A DNA stretch of 64,000 nucleotides, taken from positions 82,708,001-82,772,000 of the forward strand of contig OZ231127.1 in assembly GCA_965153355.1 (NCBI GenBank), in the 5' to 3' direction. The position numbers and the translations under genes were made by a program. The notes beneath the pieces are model-generated. The model worked only from the letters and a program-made list of their open reading frames with translations. It had not been told where the DNA came from and did not search any database. Positions within the stretch are counted from its first letter, which is position 1. Each line of letters begins with the position of its first letter. Below, piece by piece: positions 47,216 through 59,544 of this stretch. Source of the DNA: Flaccisagitta enflata (lineage: Eukaryota > Chaetognatha > Sagittoidea > Aphragmophora).

Positions 47216-48146
47216 ATGTCAATGAAGAGAGGGACTAGACAATACTATTTAGATCGTCGCAGAAGAGACTTTTATCCAATTCTCCATTCATCATTTCCTC
47301 ATATTGGACAGTCGGTCGTTTCTGGCCTTATCATTTGTCAACTAGGGTCGATTGTCTTATTTTTGCTCCCGATCCCATCTAAACGCCAGAGTTCGTCTGC
47401 AACATTACTACCCCAACCATCCGCTGGTGACTATACCAGTCCTGTTACCGGCCTTGTTGGAAGGTAAGTTGATGATTGTTCATACTTCCTTCGATGGAAC
47501 GTGAACCAACATAACATGCACGATAATACTTGGCCTACCTAGTCAGAACGAGAAGTCATGATCAAACTTCGGCCGTGTAAGCTTGTGCCATTATATTCTT
47601 TCCAAATCGCGTGCCAGTGCCAGCTTATTATGCCCCAATTACGATGTTTGCCTTAATCTTCTTTTTTTTTTCATTCTAATTCTTCCTTATAGATCTTACT
47701 GTTTATCTTTTAATTGTTTTATTCTTTTTTCTGCAGATCGTCAAGAAAATCGATGTGGACTCAACTTGGCATTCGTCCTGGTACCGTGATACTGATAGGG
47801 GAGAAAGAGAATAGATTCCAAATACACCCTCACTGCTCGATTCAACGACTGTCTGTAATAGGGTATGTTAATCGCCATATTTTGTTTGTGATTTCATAAC
47901 TTTGACTTCTTGTTCCTTCCTTCTATCCATAACAACTACAACTGAACTCAAACCACCCCCTTCCCCTACCTCCCCCCCAGAAAAAATCGCATTGCAAATC
48001 TTTACAGGATATATTCATTAAATGTTGGCATAAATGTTGTTGTGTACATCTGTTCTGTGATCATTACGCTTAGAAGCCATCGACCAAAGTCAAAGCACCG
48101 CTCATCGCAGTATGCTAGAATGTGTATATGTGTGGCAGAAGCCTAG
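47216..48146 (+). CDS. Three-exon gene for a predicted 179-aa membrane protein, family not recognised
   Basis: Exons 47216-47463 (AAG|gtaagt), 47737-47862 (ttctgcag|AT...AGG|gtatgt) and 47981-48146 (cccccccag|A, stop TAG) join with phases 2 and 2 into 179 codons. The N-terminus is basic (MSMKRGTRQYYLDRRRRDFY). A hydrophobic segment follows at about residues 34-52 (VSGLIICQLGSIVLFLLPI), then a polar loop of about 75 residues with RSSRKSMWTQLGIRPGTVI. A second hydrophobic segment lies near residues 137-155 (SLNVGINVVVYICSVIITL), and the tail is basic and Ser-rich (LRSHRPKSKHRSSQ). The pattern suggests a two-pass protein with both ends cytosolic (inference). ATTAAA at 48210 could be a poly(A) signal. 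The start could instead be the ATG at 47222, and a 5' exon is possible. It sits between the foldback and the 48.9-kb repeats. Confidence 0.6.
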
Positions 48147-48214
48147 GTTATAATTTTTATAAGCGTCAGAGACCTAAAACCATCAGCAGCGAGCATATTT
48201 GTGATAAAAATTAA

Positions 48215-48900
48215 AGTAAACACCACCTCCTTTACATTCAGTTAACTCCTGTCGCATTTTTCATCTTTTTGTCATTTTTATGTCCTTAATTGCGCCAACA
48301 TAAGAGGCTCTGTCTGTGCGTTCGTCCGTTTGTCTTTGGTTCGTTACGCTCAAGTGAAAAATCACTGAAATCGACCAAAATCACTCGAAATTTCTCAAGA
48401 CTTAATGAATGGGGGAATTCAAACCATTCTTCATCTGATTCATTCATTCAGAGAAATAAGAACGAAAAATGATCATTCATTCATTCATCAATCGTTTCAC
48501 AACATTCATCATTCGTTACATTCATTCAATTATAATGCTAATTGATTCATAGCATTCACACACTCATTCATTACATTTCTTATTCATTGTTATTTCACTC
48601 ATGCATTCATTTTATTCATTCATTCATTTCATTCAGCCATTACAATTTTTCAAACATTCATCGTATTCATTTCATTCATTCATTCATTCATTCATTCATT
48701 CATCATTTATTCATTTAATTCTTTTAATTCATTTAATGAGTCATAAAAAGCTTAAAATACGTCTTAAGGAGCTCATGATAGGGCTATAGATGAGTCCAAG
48801 GGCAAATCAAAAAAACTGCAGACAAATGGGCAGGGGCATAGTCCTCCTCCACCCCCCCCCCCACACACACATGTGAGACAACTCAAGTGTGTATTTTCAC
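48215..48900 (+). repeat. (ATTC)n-rich spacer with a decayed Helentron-like start
   Basis: TTAATTGCGCCAACATAAGA with GAGGCTCTGTCTG at about 48278 is a worn element start. 48470-48740 is degenerate (ATTC)n. No gene seen. Confidence 0.5.
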
Positions 48901-49116
48901 TTTTTAGTTGCGGACACGCAACTCTATATGAGGTCCCTTGGTCTGTCAAGCTCGAGTTGAATACGCAAAAAACGCGCATTTATGATACCGCAGGCCTTAT
49001 TGTGTGGGTGTGTGAGTTCATGGCAGGAGTGGTTGGGGTGGGTTTGGGGTGAGGCTAGGGGTTGTATGCGCCTGCCCACCCATTCGCAACAATATTGTGA
49101 CCCCGCGTCATTTAGT
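48901..49116 (+). mobile_element. Helentron-like element, GTTGCGGA/GTGAC subtype
   Basis: TTTTTAGTTGCGGACACGCA, CTCTATATGAGG, almost no GTCC run, CCTGCCCACCCATTCGCAAC and AATATTGTGACCCCGCGTCA. Distal TTCGCAAC has one mismatch to the 5' complement. Confidence 0.6.
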
Positions 49117-49228
49117 AATTCGAGTTTTGCACCAACAGATGGGTTAGTGGTAGGGATGCGGTTATGAATACATGAAAAAAAAAGTTATGGCCAATATCTG
49201 CGCCTCGCTGATTAAGAATGAATGAATG

Positions 49229-50490
49229 AACGTTTTTGTCCGCGACGGAATACCATTCCGACGCGGACTATAATTCGAGGCGGGTGGGTGTCGTCGTTGT
49301 CGTCGTCGTCGTCGTCGTTGTCGTTGTCGTCCACACTTTTAAAAATGGGCTAACTTTTGAACGCCTTGACCGATTTGCTTCATATTTGGAGAGAAGTTGT
49401 ATTAGGGTAAGCCGCTTTGCAGGCTATGCGTATGTTATGATCCGACCCACCCAACCGGCCCAACCAGCCTACCAGCCTAAAAGTGAAAAACGTACATAAC
49501 TTCTGCATTTTTCAACCGATTTGGTTAAAATTTGGTATGTAGTCCCTAAATGGAAGAACTCAACAAATGTATTTGAATTGTAAAGATTTTAGCATGCTAA
49601 CCGGCCAAACCGGCCTACCAACCAACCAGCCTACCAGCCTAAAAGTGAAAAACGTGCATAACTTTGGCATTTTTCAACCAATTTGGTTAAAACTTGGTAT
49701 GTGGTCTCTAAATGGAAGGACTCAACATATGTATTTGATTTGTAAAGATTTTAGCATGCTAACCGGCCAAACCGGCCTACCACCCAACCAGCCTACCAGC
49801 CTAAAAGTGAAAAACGTGCATAACTTTGGCATTTTTCAACCAATTTGGTTAAAACTTGGTATGCAGTCTCTAAATGGAAGGACTCAACATATGTATTTGA
49901 TTTGTAAAGATTTTAGCATGCTAAACGGCCAAACCGGCCTACCACCCAACTGGCCTACCAGCCTAAAAGTGAAAAACGTGCATAACTTTGGCATTTTTCT
50001 ACCGATTTGGTTAAAATTTGGTATGTAGTCCCTAAATGGAAGAACTCAACATATGTATTTGAATTGTAAAGATTTTAGCATGCTAACCGGCCAAACCAGC
50101 CTACCACCCAACCAGCCTAAAAGTGAGAAACGTGCATAACTTTGGCATTTTTCAACCAATTTGGTTAGGACTTGGTATGTAGTCTTTAAATGGAAGGACT
50201 CAACATATGTATTTTATTTGTAAAGATTATAGCATGCTAACTGGCCAAACCGACCAAACAGCCGTTTGACAACGCCGTTTGACAACGCCGTTTGACAACG
50301 CCGTTTGACAACGCCGTTTGACAACGCCGTTGGACAACGCCGTTTGACAACGCCGTTTGACAACGCCGTTTGACAACGCCGTTTGACAACGCCGTTTGAC
50401 AACGCCGTATGACAACGCCGTATGACAACGCCGTATGACAACGCCGTATGACAACGCCGTTTGACAACGCCGTTTGACCCCAGTCGCGGA
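49229..50490 (+). mobile_element. Repeat-built element with GTCCGCGAC/GTCGCGGAC ends
   Basis: The 5' palindrome GTCCGCGACGGAAT/CATTCCGACGCGGAC (about 49239-49269) is followed by a (GTC)n run. About five units of 162 bp follow (ACGTGCATAACTTTGGCATT at 49653, 49815, 49977), then about sixteen 13-bp units ACAACGCCGTTTG (50258-50476), then distal GTCGCGGAC, the complement of the 5' motif. Same design as the Helentron-like family but a different sequence. All reading frames here are repeats. Confidence 0.5.
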
Positions 50491-50771
50491 CCCATACTCT
50501 TTTAAGATTTTTTAAGAATGAATGTCTTGAATAATTGAATGAATAAATGAATGATTGAATTAAGGCAAGAATGGATGAACGACTAAATGAAAATGAGAGG
50601 TATCAGGAATGGAGAAAGACATCAATATCGTCTGTTTTGGGGCGATTTTAACGTTTACGTGATGGATAGACCAACCATGCATGACCATGCATGACCTCTT
50701 ATATATGTGAAAGGATGCGAAAAAAGTGCACAATGTCAAATTCGAGTTATAGGATTTTACCGACTAGAAAA

Positions 50772-50900
50772 ATGAGTCAAGGAGGGAATTGGATGGCCAA
50801 TGGTTCCCAATGCCCCTATGTTAAATGTCAGAATGAATTGGTGAATGGGAAGTGGCCCCTGGAGCTAGAGAAACTAATGATCTATGCTTTAGCTCATGGG
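50772..50900 (+). CDS. Possible first exon, product unknown
   Basis: ATG at 50772, 43 codons, then GGG|gtaaga. It reads MSQGGNWMANGSQCPYVKCQ and ends in a Leu/Lys-rich segment. A TATATATG lies about 75 bp upstream. The donor is good, but no partner exon was found downstream: a Helentron-like element starts at 50908. It could be a chance frame. Confidence 0.3.
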
Positions 50901-50907
50901 GTAAGAT

Positions 50908-51104
50908 AACAAGGCCGGATACACGGCTATCGAAGTCGCATGCGGGTGGGCAGGGGGCCTTATTTGAGGTCACTAGACCATTTGAGCAGGAGCAGTGAGG
51001 TCAAAAAAATAAAATCATAAAAAAAAGTAAAATGTGACCGACCGACCGACCGACTGACCAACGGACAAAGCGGCTTGTAGAGTCGCGTGCACGCGACTAA
51101 AAAA
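50908..51104 (-). mobile_element. Helentron-like element, GTCGCGTGC subtype
   Basis: Minus strand: TAGTCGCGTGCACGCGACTC, TACAAGCCGCTTTGTCC, GGTC run, CTCACTGCTCCTGCTCAAAT, CCCCTGCCCACCCGCATGCG and ACTTCGATAGCCGTGTATCC then GGCCTTGTT. Same body as 58059-58256. Confidence 0.65.
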
Positions 51105-51299
51105 ATTAACCCAGGCATAAAATTGGCTATAATTGACAAGATTTCAAATCACCACAAGAAAATTTAGCTTTTAATATCACTTGGGGTCATCTTCAACCTA
51201 GGTATTAAATTCCGACACAGCTTTTTTGACTCGGTTTCTAAGGGACCAAACCATTTTGACTTCCCTATACTGTGTACTTTGTTCTATACTGAATAGGAT

Positions 51300-52025
51300 A
51301 ATTACTTACCGGTAAATGATAAGCACACATTTAAGCACATTTCAGCCTCGAAAATAAGATTTTGCTATAAGCACGCTCAGCCTCAGCCAAAAAAAGTGCG
51401 TGCTTATAAATAAAAAGTGTACTATCTAGGAAATAGAAATCTTCCCGCACGTTTCAGTCAATAACTCTTGTAAAAATCATCTGATTGAGAAAAAATTGGT
51501 GACAAAAATGAAGCTCTTCAAATTTGCAAGCCATCTACGGAAACCGCATCTTGCTATCCCAATAAGTTTAAAAGTTATCTTACTTTGAATGAAATCATTC
51601 CTTTTAAGGGTTCCTCAATTTGGTTTTTTTTAACAGTAAGACTTAATCATTAAAAATTAATAACTCCTTTGTTTTTTGATGAATTGACAAAAAATTGGTG
51701 ACCAAACTGAAGAGTTTTTCAAGGGGCATCTTTTTGTATTTTTGCGCAACAAAATTGGCCCAGCCATTTAAAAGTTATGATCACTCAAAGATGAAAAAAG
51801 GGGAAAAAATTCATCACGCAAAAATGCTGGAAGCTATCACTCAAAAGTACCTCCAGAAACTCTTAAAAATTGCTTAACTGGTTTATGGTGGTGGTAAATG
51901 AGTCAGAGGGAGCCTACATCCATTATTTATTGATGTGCAATCAGCTGATATACGTGATTGTGTCATTAAATGACATGACTTCTTAGGTGGGAAGATTTCT
52001 ATTTCTTAGATAGTATACTAAATAT
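51300..52025. mobile_element. Inverted-repeat element with ATAGAAATCTTCCC termini
   Basis: ACTATCTAGGAAATAGAAAT then CTTCCCGCAC at 51420 pairs with GTGGGAAGATTTCTATTTCT then TAGATAGTATA ending about 52016. Two diverged internal segments share AAAAATTGGTGAC and AAAAGTTAT. AAGCAC-rich sequence just to the left resembles 24515-24595. Confidence 0.5.
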
Positions 52026-52272
52026 ATTTCTATTAAATACGGTTAAATCAAATGCTGAAAAGTCAAGGGATGTTTTCATGGTATTGATATCAAAAATTAT
52101 GAAATATTATCTTAATTGTACTAGAAATCAAGTGTTTAATCATCATTCTTTAGATATCACAGCTTGAAAGCAAAATTTTTCTCTCAAAATTTGAAACCTT
52201 TGTTTGTTTTAAGATGTTCTTAATTTTGAGGTCATTGGAAGACTTGATGTTCTTATGAACTAGATTCTTTTA

Positions 52273-53528
52273 AAACAAGGCCAACACCTATAAGTCGCGT
52301 GCAGGACAAAAATAACTGAACTGACCTGACTCCTTATTGTATCTTTTTATTGAAAATCAGACATAAATGCAACCCAAACTTGACCCAAACCAGAATCAAA
52401 CCAGACTCAAACCAGACTCAAACCAGACTCAAACCAGAATTAAACCAGACCGAAACCAGGCCGAAACCAGACCTAAACCAGACCAAAATCAGACCCAAAC
52501 CAGACCTTAACCAGACCTAAACCAGCAGATTTAAACCAGCAGACTTTAACCAGCAGACTTAACCCATTAGATTTAAACCAGCAGACTTTAACCAGCAGAT
52601 TTAAACCAGCAGATTTAAACCAGCAGACTTTAACCATCAGACTTTACCCAGCAGACTTTAACCAGCAGACTTTAACCAGCAGACTTTAACCAAAAATGAC
52701 CAAAAATGACCAAAAATGACCAAAAATAACCAAAAATGACCAAAATGACCAAAATGACCAAAATGACCAAAAATGACCAAAAATGAACAAAAATGAACAA
52801 AAATGAACAAATTGACCAAAATGACCAAAGATGACCAAAGATGACCAAAAATGACCAAAAATGACCAAAAATGACCAAAAATGAACAAAATGACCAAAGA
52901 TGACCAAAGATGACCAAAAATGACAAAAAAGTGACCAAAATTGACCAAAAGTGACCAAAAATGACAAAAAATGACCAAAATGACCAAAAATGACCAAAAA
53001 TGACCAAAATGACCAAAATGACCAAAATGACCAAAATGACCAAAATGACCAAAAATGACCAAAATGACCAAAAATGACCAAAAATGACCAAAAATGACAG
53101 AAAATGACAGAAAATGACCAAAAATGACAGAAAATGACCAAAAATGACCAAAAATGACCAAAAATGACCAAAATGACCAAAATGACCAAAATGACCAAAA
53201 CGACCAAAATGACCAAAATGACCAAAAATGACCAAAAATGACCAAAAATGACTAAAAATGACCAAAAATAATCAAAAATGACCAAAATCACCAAAATGAC
53301 CAAAATGACCAAAATGACCAAAATGACCAAAAATGACCAAAAATAACCAAAAATGACTAAAAGCAACCAATAATTCCCAAAAACAACAAAAAAATGACTC
53401 AAAATAACTGCAGACGACCCAAAAAGACAAAAAAAAGCAAAGTGTTACCGACCGACCGACGGACCGACCGACCGACCGACCGACGGACCGACGGAGCGGG
53501 TTGTAGAGTCGCGTGCACGCGACTAAAA
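52273..53528 (-). mobile_element. Helentron-like element, GTCGCGTGCA subtype, long copy 2
   Basis: Minus strand order is the same as 39113-40245: the GTCGCGTGCACGCGAC hairpin, a (GGTC)n run, a TTTTGGTCAT block (52683-53390), a TCTGGTTTAAG/TCTGCTGG block (52370-52683), CCTGCACGCGACTTATAGGT and TTGGCCTTGTTTT. The phenylalanine/serine/tryptophan-rich minus-strand frames are artefacts of the 11-bp repeat. Confidence 0.7.
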
Positions 53529-53615
53529 AGTGTAGGCCTGACTTTCATTTGAAGTTGCGTGCTACACTCCGCTTTTTCGGTCCGTTGGTCTGTCCGTTGG
53601 TCAGTCAGTCACACA

Positions 53616-53716
<101 letters not shown>

Positions 53717-53790
53717 CCACTCGTCGTCATGAAGAACCAGTGTCCAGTAATGGCAGCTATCGCCGACCGGAAAAATTGTAAAGGGTGATA

Positions 53791-53981
53791 TTTTTAGTTG
53801 CGGACACGCAACTCTATAAGAGGCTTTGTCCGTCCATCGGTCGGTCGGTTGGTCGGTCGGTTGGTCGGTTGGTCGGTCGGTTGGTTGGTCCGTAGAGGTG
53901 ATCGAGTCGAAAAGTGGGAAAACGCGCATATCCGCCCCTGCCCACCCGTCCGCAACTGGTGGCCGTGTATCCGGCCTTGTT
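53791..53981 (+). mobile_element. Helentron-like element, GTTGCGGA subtype, intact
   Basis: TTTTTAGTTGCGGACACGCA, CTCTATAAGAGGCTTTGTCC, a GGTC/GGTT run, GAAAAGTGGGAAAACGCGCA, CACCCGTCCGCAACTGGTGG and the GGCCGTGTATCCGGCC hairpin then TTGTT. Very close to 24193-24384. Confidence 0.7.
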
Positions 53982-54128
53982 AGACGCGTCATCGCATCTC
54001 TATAACAAGATCCGTCCGTCCATCCATCCGTCAGTCCGTCCGTCGGTCCGTCCATCTGTCGGTCCGTCTGTTACGCCTCTTCTAATATCACGCAGATGAC
54101 GCATCGATTTGCCCGCCTGGGCTTGTTT
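53982..54128 (+). mobile_element. Helentron-like element, GATGCGTC subtype, abutting the previous copy
   Basis: Starts one base after the preceding TTGTT: AGACGCGTCATCGCATCTCT, a (GTCC)n run, distal GACGCATC, hairpin GCCCGCCTGGGC and TTGTTT. Relative of 3884-4235. Confidence 0.6.
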
Positions 54129-54171
54129 AATGACCCTGCCTTTGTCCCCTCTACATCCTCAAATAAATCGA

Positions 54172-54172
54172 G

Positions 54173-54266
<94 letters not shown>
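54172..54266 (+). repeat. (GA)n microsatellite
   Basis: About 45 GA units, pure. Confidence 0.95.
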
Positions 54267-54268
<2 letters not shown>

Positions 54269-54294
54269 TTGAAGAAGGTAATTAATTCCCCAGT

Positions 54295-54549
54295 TCAACA
54301 TGAATTTGAATTAAGAAGTGTATAATATTTTGGGAAGTCCATCAGAAATAACCAGTCATCCGCAAGGGCAGATCGGGCATTCAATCCTCTCACTTTATCT
54401 TTCTGTCTCTTTCTCTCTCTTCCTTTCTTTCTCTCTCTCTCTCTCTCAGCGAAAAATCCAGTCGTCCGCGTCCAGGCTGTCAAGACTTTTGTTATGTCAA
54501 GAAGATCAGAGCCATTGCTCAAAGCACAATTAAAAGGCTCATCCTTCAA
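54295..54549 (-). CDS. Ambiguous open frame, possible 3' exon(s)
   Basis: Minus strand frame DEPFNCALSNGSDLLDITKV and LTAWTRTTGFF, then an (AG)n-encoded run, then SALADDWLFLMDFPKYYTLL to a stop. The flanks read like protein and the middle like an intronic microsatellite. The opposite strand has a good tctctctcag acceptor at about 54449 with its own 36-codon frame to a stop. I cannot decide which, if either, is real. Confidence 0.2.
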   Translation of the reverse strand: MKDEPFNCALSNGSDLLDITKVLTAWTRTTGFFAERERERKKGRERKRQKDKVRGLNARSALADDWLFLMDFPKYYTLLNSNSC

Positions 54550-54821
54550 GAAAATTGAGAACTCCTTCTCAAAAGTATTACATTTGACAAAATAAGAGTA
54601 TTAAACAGAGACTGAAAGTTCAGTTGAAGAAAGCTGATGTATCCTCTTCTTCTGTATACACATGATGAGGAGTCTCCAGTATTGTTTTCGGGGAGGTGAT
54701 CTACTAAAACCAGTTGGCAAATTACCACAAAGGGGGTTTGGGCCTCAAGGCTGGGAATTTGACTTGTTTTTTTATATCCTATGTTGAACAGTTACGTTTT
54801 TAGTCGCTTGTTGAACAGTTA

Positions 54822-55050
54822 CGTTTTTAGTCGCTTGCTAAGCGTCTCTATAAAAAGGTGTTCCTTGGTCAATCTGGAACGCGACAATTTAGATGACGTG
54901 AAATCGGCGGGGAATGTGATCTCTGGGCAGTACTGCCCCTGCTCAGCCTCTTTGCAGCCCCCGCTCTATCATTTACCACCACGGCCTACCTGCATAATTA
55001 ATCCTGCCCACTCGTAAGGGGCTACTTATTGCCCGTGTATCCGGCCTTGC
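54822..55050 (+). mobile_element. Helentron-like element, CGCTT subtype, start duplicated
   Basis: TTTTTAGTCGCTTGCTAAGC with stem CGCTT/AAGCG, CTCTATAAAAAGG, no GTCC run, ending CCCGTGTATCCGGCCTTGCT. The first 27 bases (GTTACGTTTTTAGTCGCTTG) also occur just upstream at about 54790. Confidence 0.5.
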
Positions 55051-55333
55051 TACTGTGATTTTTTACCTTTTGCGGCTATCAAATCTGAAATAAGTGTGTC
55101 ACGTTCAGAAAATGTGATAAACATGTGTCTTAGGCCTCAACACCTATTCTATGGCAGTTTACAAGGTAATCTCGCGCTTTACATTCATTACAAGAGGCTA
55201 AAACCGTAAAAATCGTCATAAATGCACTTTTAACAGCATTTTACGTTATAAAATAATCCGGGGGGCTTCCTATGTCTTGTTTTATGTAATTGTCTTTGAT
55301 CATTTTAGTGTTTTTTTACTGTACTGTATTCAC

Positions 55334-56175
<842 letters not shown>

Positions 56176-56239
56176 CTAAATGCAATATGAATAACAGATT
56201 TGGGTTGTTCGTTGTAACTTTCCGTTTTCCCAGTGTTTG

Positions 56240-56580
<341 letters not shown>

Positions 56581-58058
56581 ACATGAAGAGATCTAGAGAC
56601 CGAGCTCGGGAGCGTCAAGAAGGAAAGTGTGTTTTGAAGATAAGATTGAGATCAAAAATGCAGTCTGACAACATCCAAATTTAAGTATACATATGAAAGT
56701 CGCCAACTTATCAAGGCTCTTCAGTTTCTCTTTTCTGCCTTACAAGGTAAACTCATTAGGCGATTTCCACAATAATCTAGACTGGCGGAAATTAGGTGTC
56801 TGAATTTGTAAACATTGTTAAAAATGTTTTTATTTCATAATTCATAATGGTTGTACCTAATAGCCTGAAATTTGAGCCCTATGCTCAGAAATTGATACTC
56901 TTTTAGATCATATAAGAAAAATATTTTAATACTCAAAATGTGTTCAACTAAGTTAATTTTCATCATAATCAGAGTAATATAAGCGTAACAGGGTATTAAC
57001 AAATTAGGACACTCTTTTCATAAATCAATATCTCCAGCTAGAATTGACATCAAGGTCTGAAATTTTGTATATGACTTGGGTTATGTCTGTTTTAAAGGGG
57101 GAAAAAAGAAATTTTCAATAATACCTAAGATGTTGCCTTTTAAAGTATAGGATACTTCTATATATCAAAATCAGAAAAATCATCATTTTAGATATTTCAA
57201 CTGCAAGTGAAATTTTTCCATAGTAAATGACAACTGGACACCATTAAATCTTTAGTTCTTCCTCCAATGTTCTTAAATTTTAGGCAGTTTCAAGGCTTAA
57301 ACGTTCTTAAATTGTTCTTAATTAAAACCCAGTTTTTTACCTTCAATTAAGAATGTTCTAAACTGGTTTGAGTTTGTTTTCTAAGAAAAATTGCGGGAAA
57401 ATGTCGATGAAACAACAAAGCAGCAGGTTAAAAATTCATAGTGAATGAAAGGAGAGTAAAACCACTGGAACAACAAAAAAATTTCATAATTATGTTTTGG
57501 TTTATTATTTTCAATGAAAAAAAACTTTCTAATACATTTAGCAAGTTCTTTAATTTCTACAGATTTTAAGCGTAACATTCTTAGATTTTTGGCATGTTCT
57601 AAATTTTTTAGAGTTTTTAAGCCTAACGTTCTTATAAACTTGGTTCTTATAAAAAGAAATAAGTGTAGTTGGTTAGGCTTAATGATTTTTTATGTCTTTT
57701 TCATAGTGGTTTTGAGTGTGACATCAGTGTGACATAAAAAAAGGGTGATTTTAGCCTATTTTTTGCTATATAGCTAATCAAAATTTTAAATATGAAGGAT
57801 ATTGGCAAGGCACTGGATTCTAGGTAATATATTACAACAGCTTCTATCATAAAAAAAAATATTAGCACAATAAAAGATATTTTTTTCTCTGTTATATCAT
57901 GAATTTCAGCTGGGCCGGTTTATTGTGGAAATGACCATTACTTGATTTTTTTTCTGATGTAAATCTTTGGAAGCAAATATTTCGTTAATCCGATGCGTAT
58001 ACGTGTACCATCCCCAAACACGCAGTGAAGCTTTAGTTTAGACACCGGGTGGACATAA
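56581..58058. other. AT-rich non-coding stretch
   Basis: No open frame with coding character, no inverted-repeat ends found. Several TTCTTA(A/T)A-type motifs (57265-57620) recur and may be a worn repeat. Confidence 0.4.
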
Positions 58059-58256
58059 ACAAGGCCGGATACACGGCTACCGAAGTCGCGTGCGGGTGGG
58101 CAGGGGCCATATTTGAGGTCACTAGACCATTTAGGCAGGTGCAGTGAGGTCCAAAAATAAAAATCATAAATAAAAGTAAAGTGTGAATGACCGACTGACC
58201 AACCAACCAACTGTTGGACAAAGCGGGGTGTAGAGTTGCGTGCACACGACTAAAAA
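58059..58256 (-). mobile_element. Helentron-like element, GTCGCGTGC subtype
   Basis: Minus strand: AGTCGTGTGCACGCAACTCT, ACACCCCGCTTTGTCC, GGTT run, CCTCACTGCACCTGCCTAAA, CCCACCCGCACGCGACTTCG and GTAGCCGTGTATCCGGCC then TTGTT. The distal motif is intact; the 5' hairpin has two changes. Confidence 0.6.
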
Positions 58257-58890
58257 AGGAAAAAAAAAACATCAGGTTACGTATAAGTGAATTGCTTAAC
58301 GCAATTCACATTGAGGAGGACTGCAACTAATCGGACCTCTGGAACCCAGGGAAAGTTTACAGCAGCTTCGCCCTCGAACTGACCATTCTAAAATCTATCG
58401 CACTCAGCACAGCAAAATGAGTTCGCAAAAATGATTTCAATTTTTCGAAAAATGACTGTTTAGTCAGGCTTAACCGAACCGCACAGTTCAAAGTTTCAAC
58501 TCGAACTGGTTGGGCGGAGACTTCGAGATTGATAAGAAGAGTTATAATTGTGTCAAAGTCCTCTATAATCAAAGAGACGACTTTTGGTTATGAAATTATT
58601 AGAGGGGCGTCTCGACCTAAAAAAAAGAGTAATGCGAGTCACTTTTCTGAAACGCCGATGTGATCTCCAAAATCTCCTCACAATTCACAGGAATATCTGT
58701 CTCGTTTCTTTTCCAACAAATAGTTCTCACGTGCCAAATGCTCTAACACCCACGTTAAACATATGCTCATGCAAACTTGACATAACCAATGTTTAGGTGA
58801 AAAGCATGGTTGTTTTACAGGAAAAAAATATATACACTGCCTTGTTTTTAACATCATTTTCTCGAACTAGGTAAAGCAAATAACACAGAA
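58257..58890. other. Spacer with unsupported frame
   Basis: A 70-codon minus-strand frame (58357-58572) has no ATG near its start and no good splice sites. I do not call it a gene. Confidence 0.3.
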
Positions 58891-58894
58891 TGGA

Positions 58895-59032
58895 ATTCGG
58901 GCAGGAGCAGTGAGGTCAAAGAAATAAAATCATAAAAAAAAGTAAAGTGTGACCGGACCAACGGACCAACCGACCAACCGACCGACCGACGGACAAAGCG
59001 GGTTGTAGAGTCGCGTGCACGCGACTAAAAAG
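58895..59032 (-). mobile_element. Helentron-like element, GTCGCGTGCA subtype, 3' truncated
   Basis: Minus strand: TAGTCGCGTGCACGCGACTC, TACAACCCGCTTTGTCC, GGTC/GGTT run and CTCACTGCTCCTGCCC, then stops. Bases 59033-59544 are AT-rich with nothing recognisable. Confidence 0.6.
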
Positions 59033-59544
59033 GTAGCTCTGTATCTGAATAAACAAAAAACTGTATGTTATTAGTTATTATGTGAATATTTGAAATGATA
59101 AATCTCTTAATTTGTATATATGATTAAAATATACAAATTCAAATTATGTATGATAAACTAAAATAATTTTTTCGCAGCATTATTGCCTGTTTATAACAAA
59201 AAGTGAAAATTAGTTATTATGAGTGGCTGTGCATTTGGTGTTTTACTTAAAAAGTGTTTTTGTTTTTGTTTTCTAAGGCCCGATTTAATCAACTATCTTC
59301 ATTCAAAAGTAAATTTTATTAAAATCATTGATTTTTAGTCAAATTTAAGCAAAATTCTTTCAGTGGTCCCTAATTCAATTCATTTTTTTAAAGATACATG
59401 AAGCATGAAAAAATGTGATCCTCATAAAAGATATTCATAATGAAACATGTAGGCCACGATCGTATCCAGGTAGCTAAAAAAAAAATTTTAGTTAGTAGAA
59501 ATTTCAAAAGTAATATTAAAAGAATTAAAAGCTACCTTTTTAGG

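Noticed and set aside
50214-50495. Three overlapping frames of Arg/Cys/Val-rich repeats
   Set aside because: A 13-bp minisatellite cycles through three frames without a stop.
52658-53402. Three overlapping minus-strand frames of about 200 codons
   Set aside because: Open in all three frames because the 11-bp repeat contains no stop; composition is only Phe, Ser, Trp, Val, His, Gly, Leu, Ile.
58357-58572. Minus-strand frame of 70 codons
   Set aside because: No ATG near its 5' end, no convincing splice sites, AT-rich neighbourhood.
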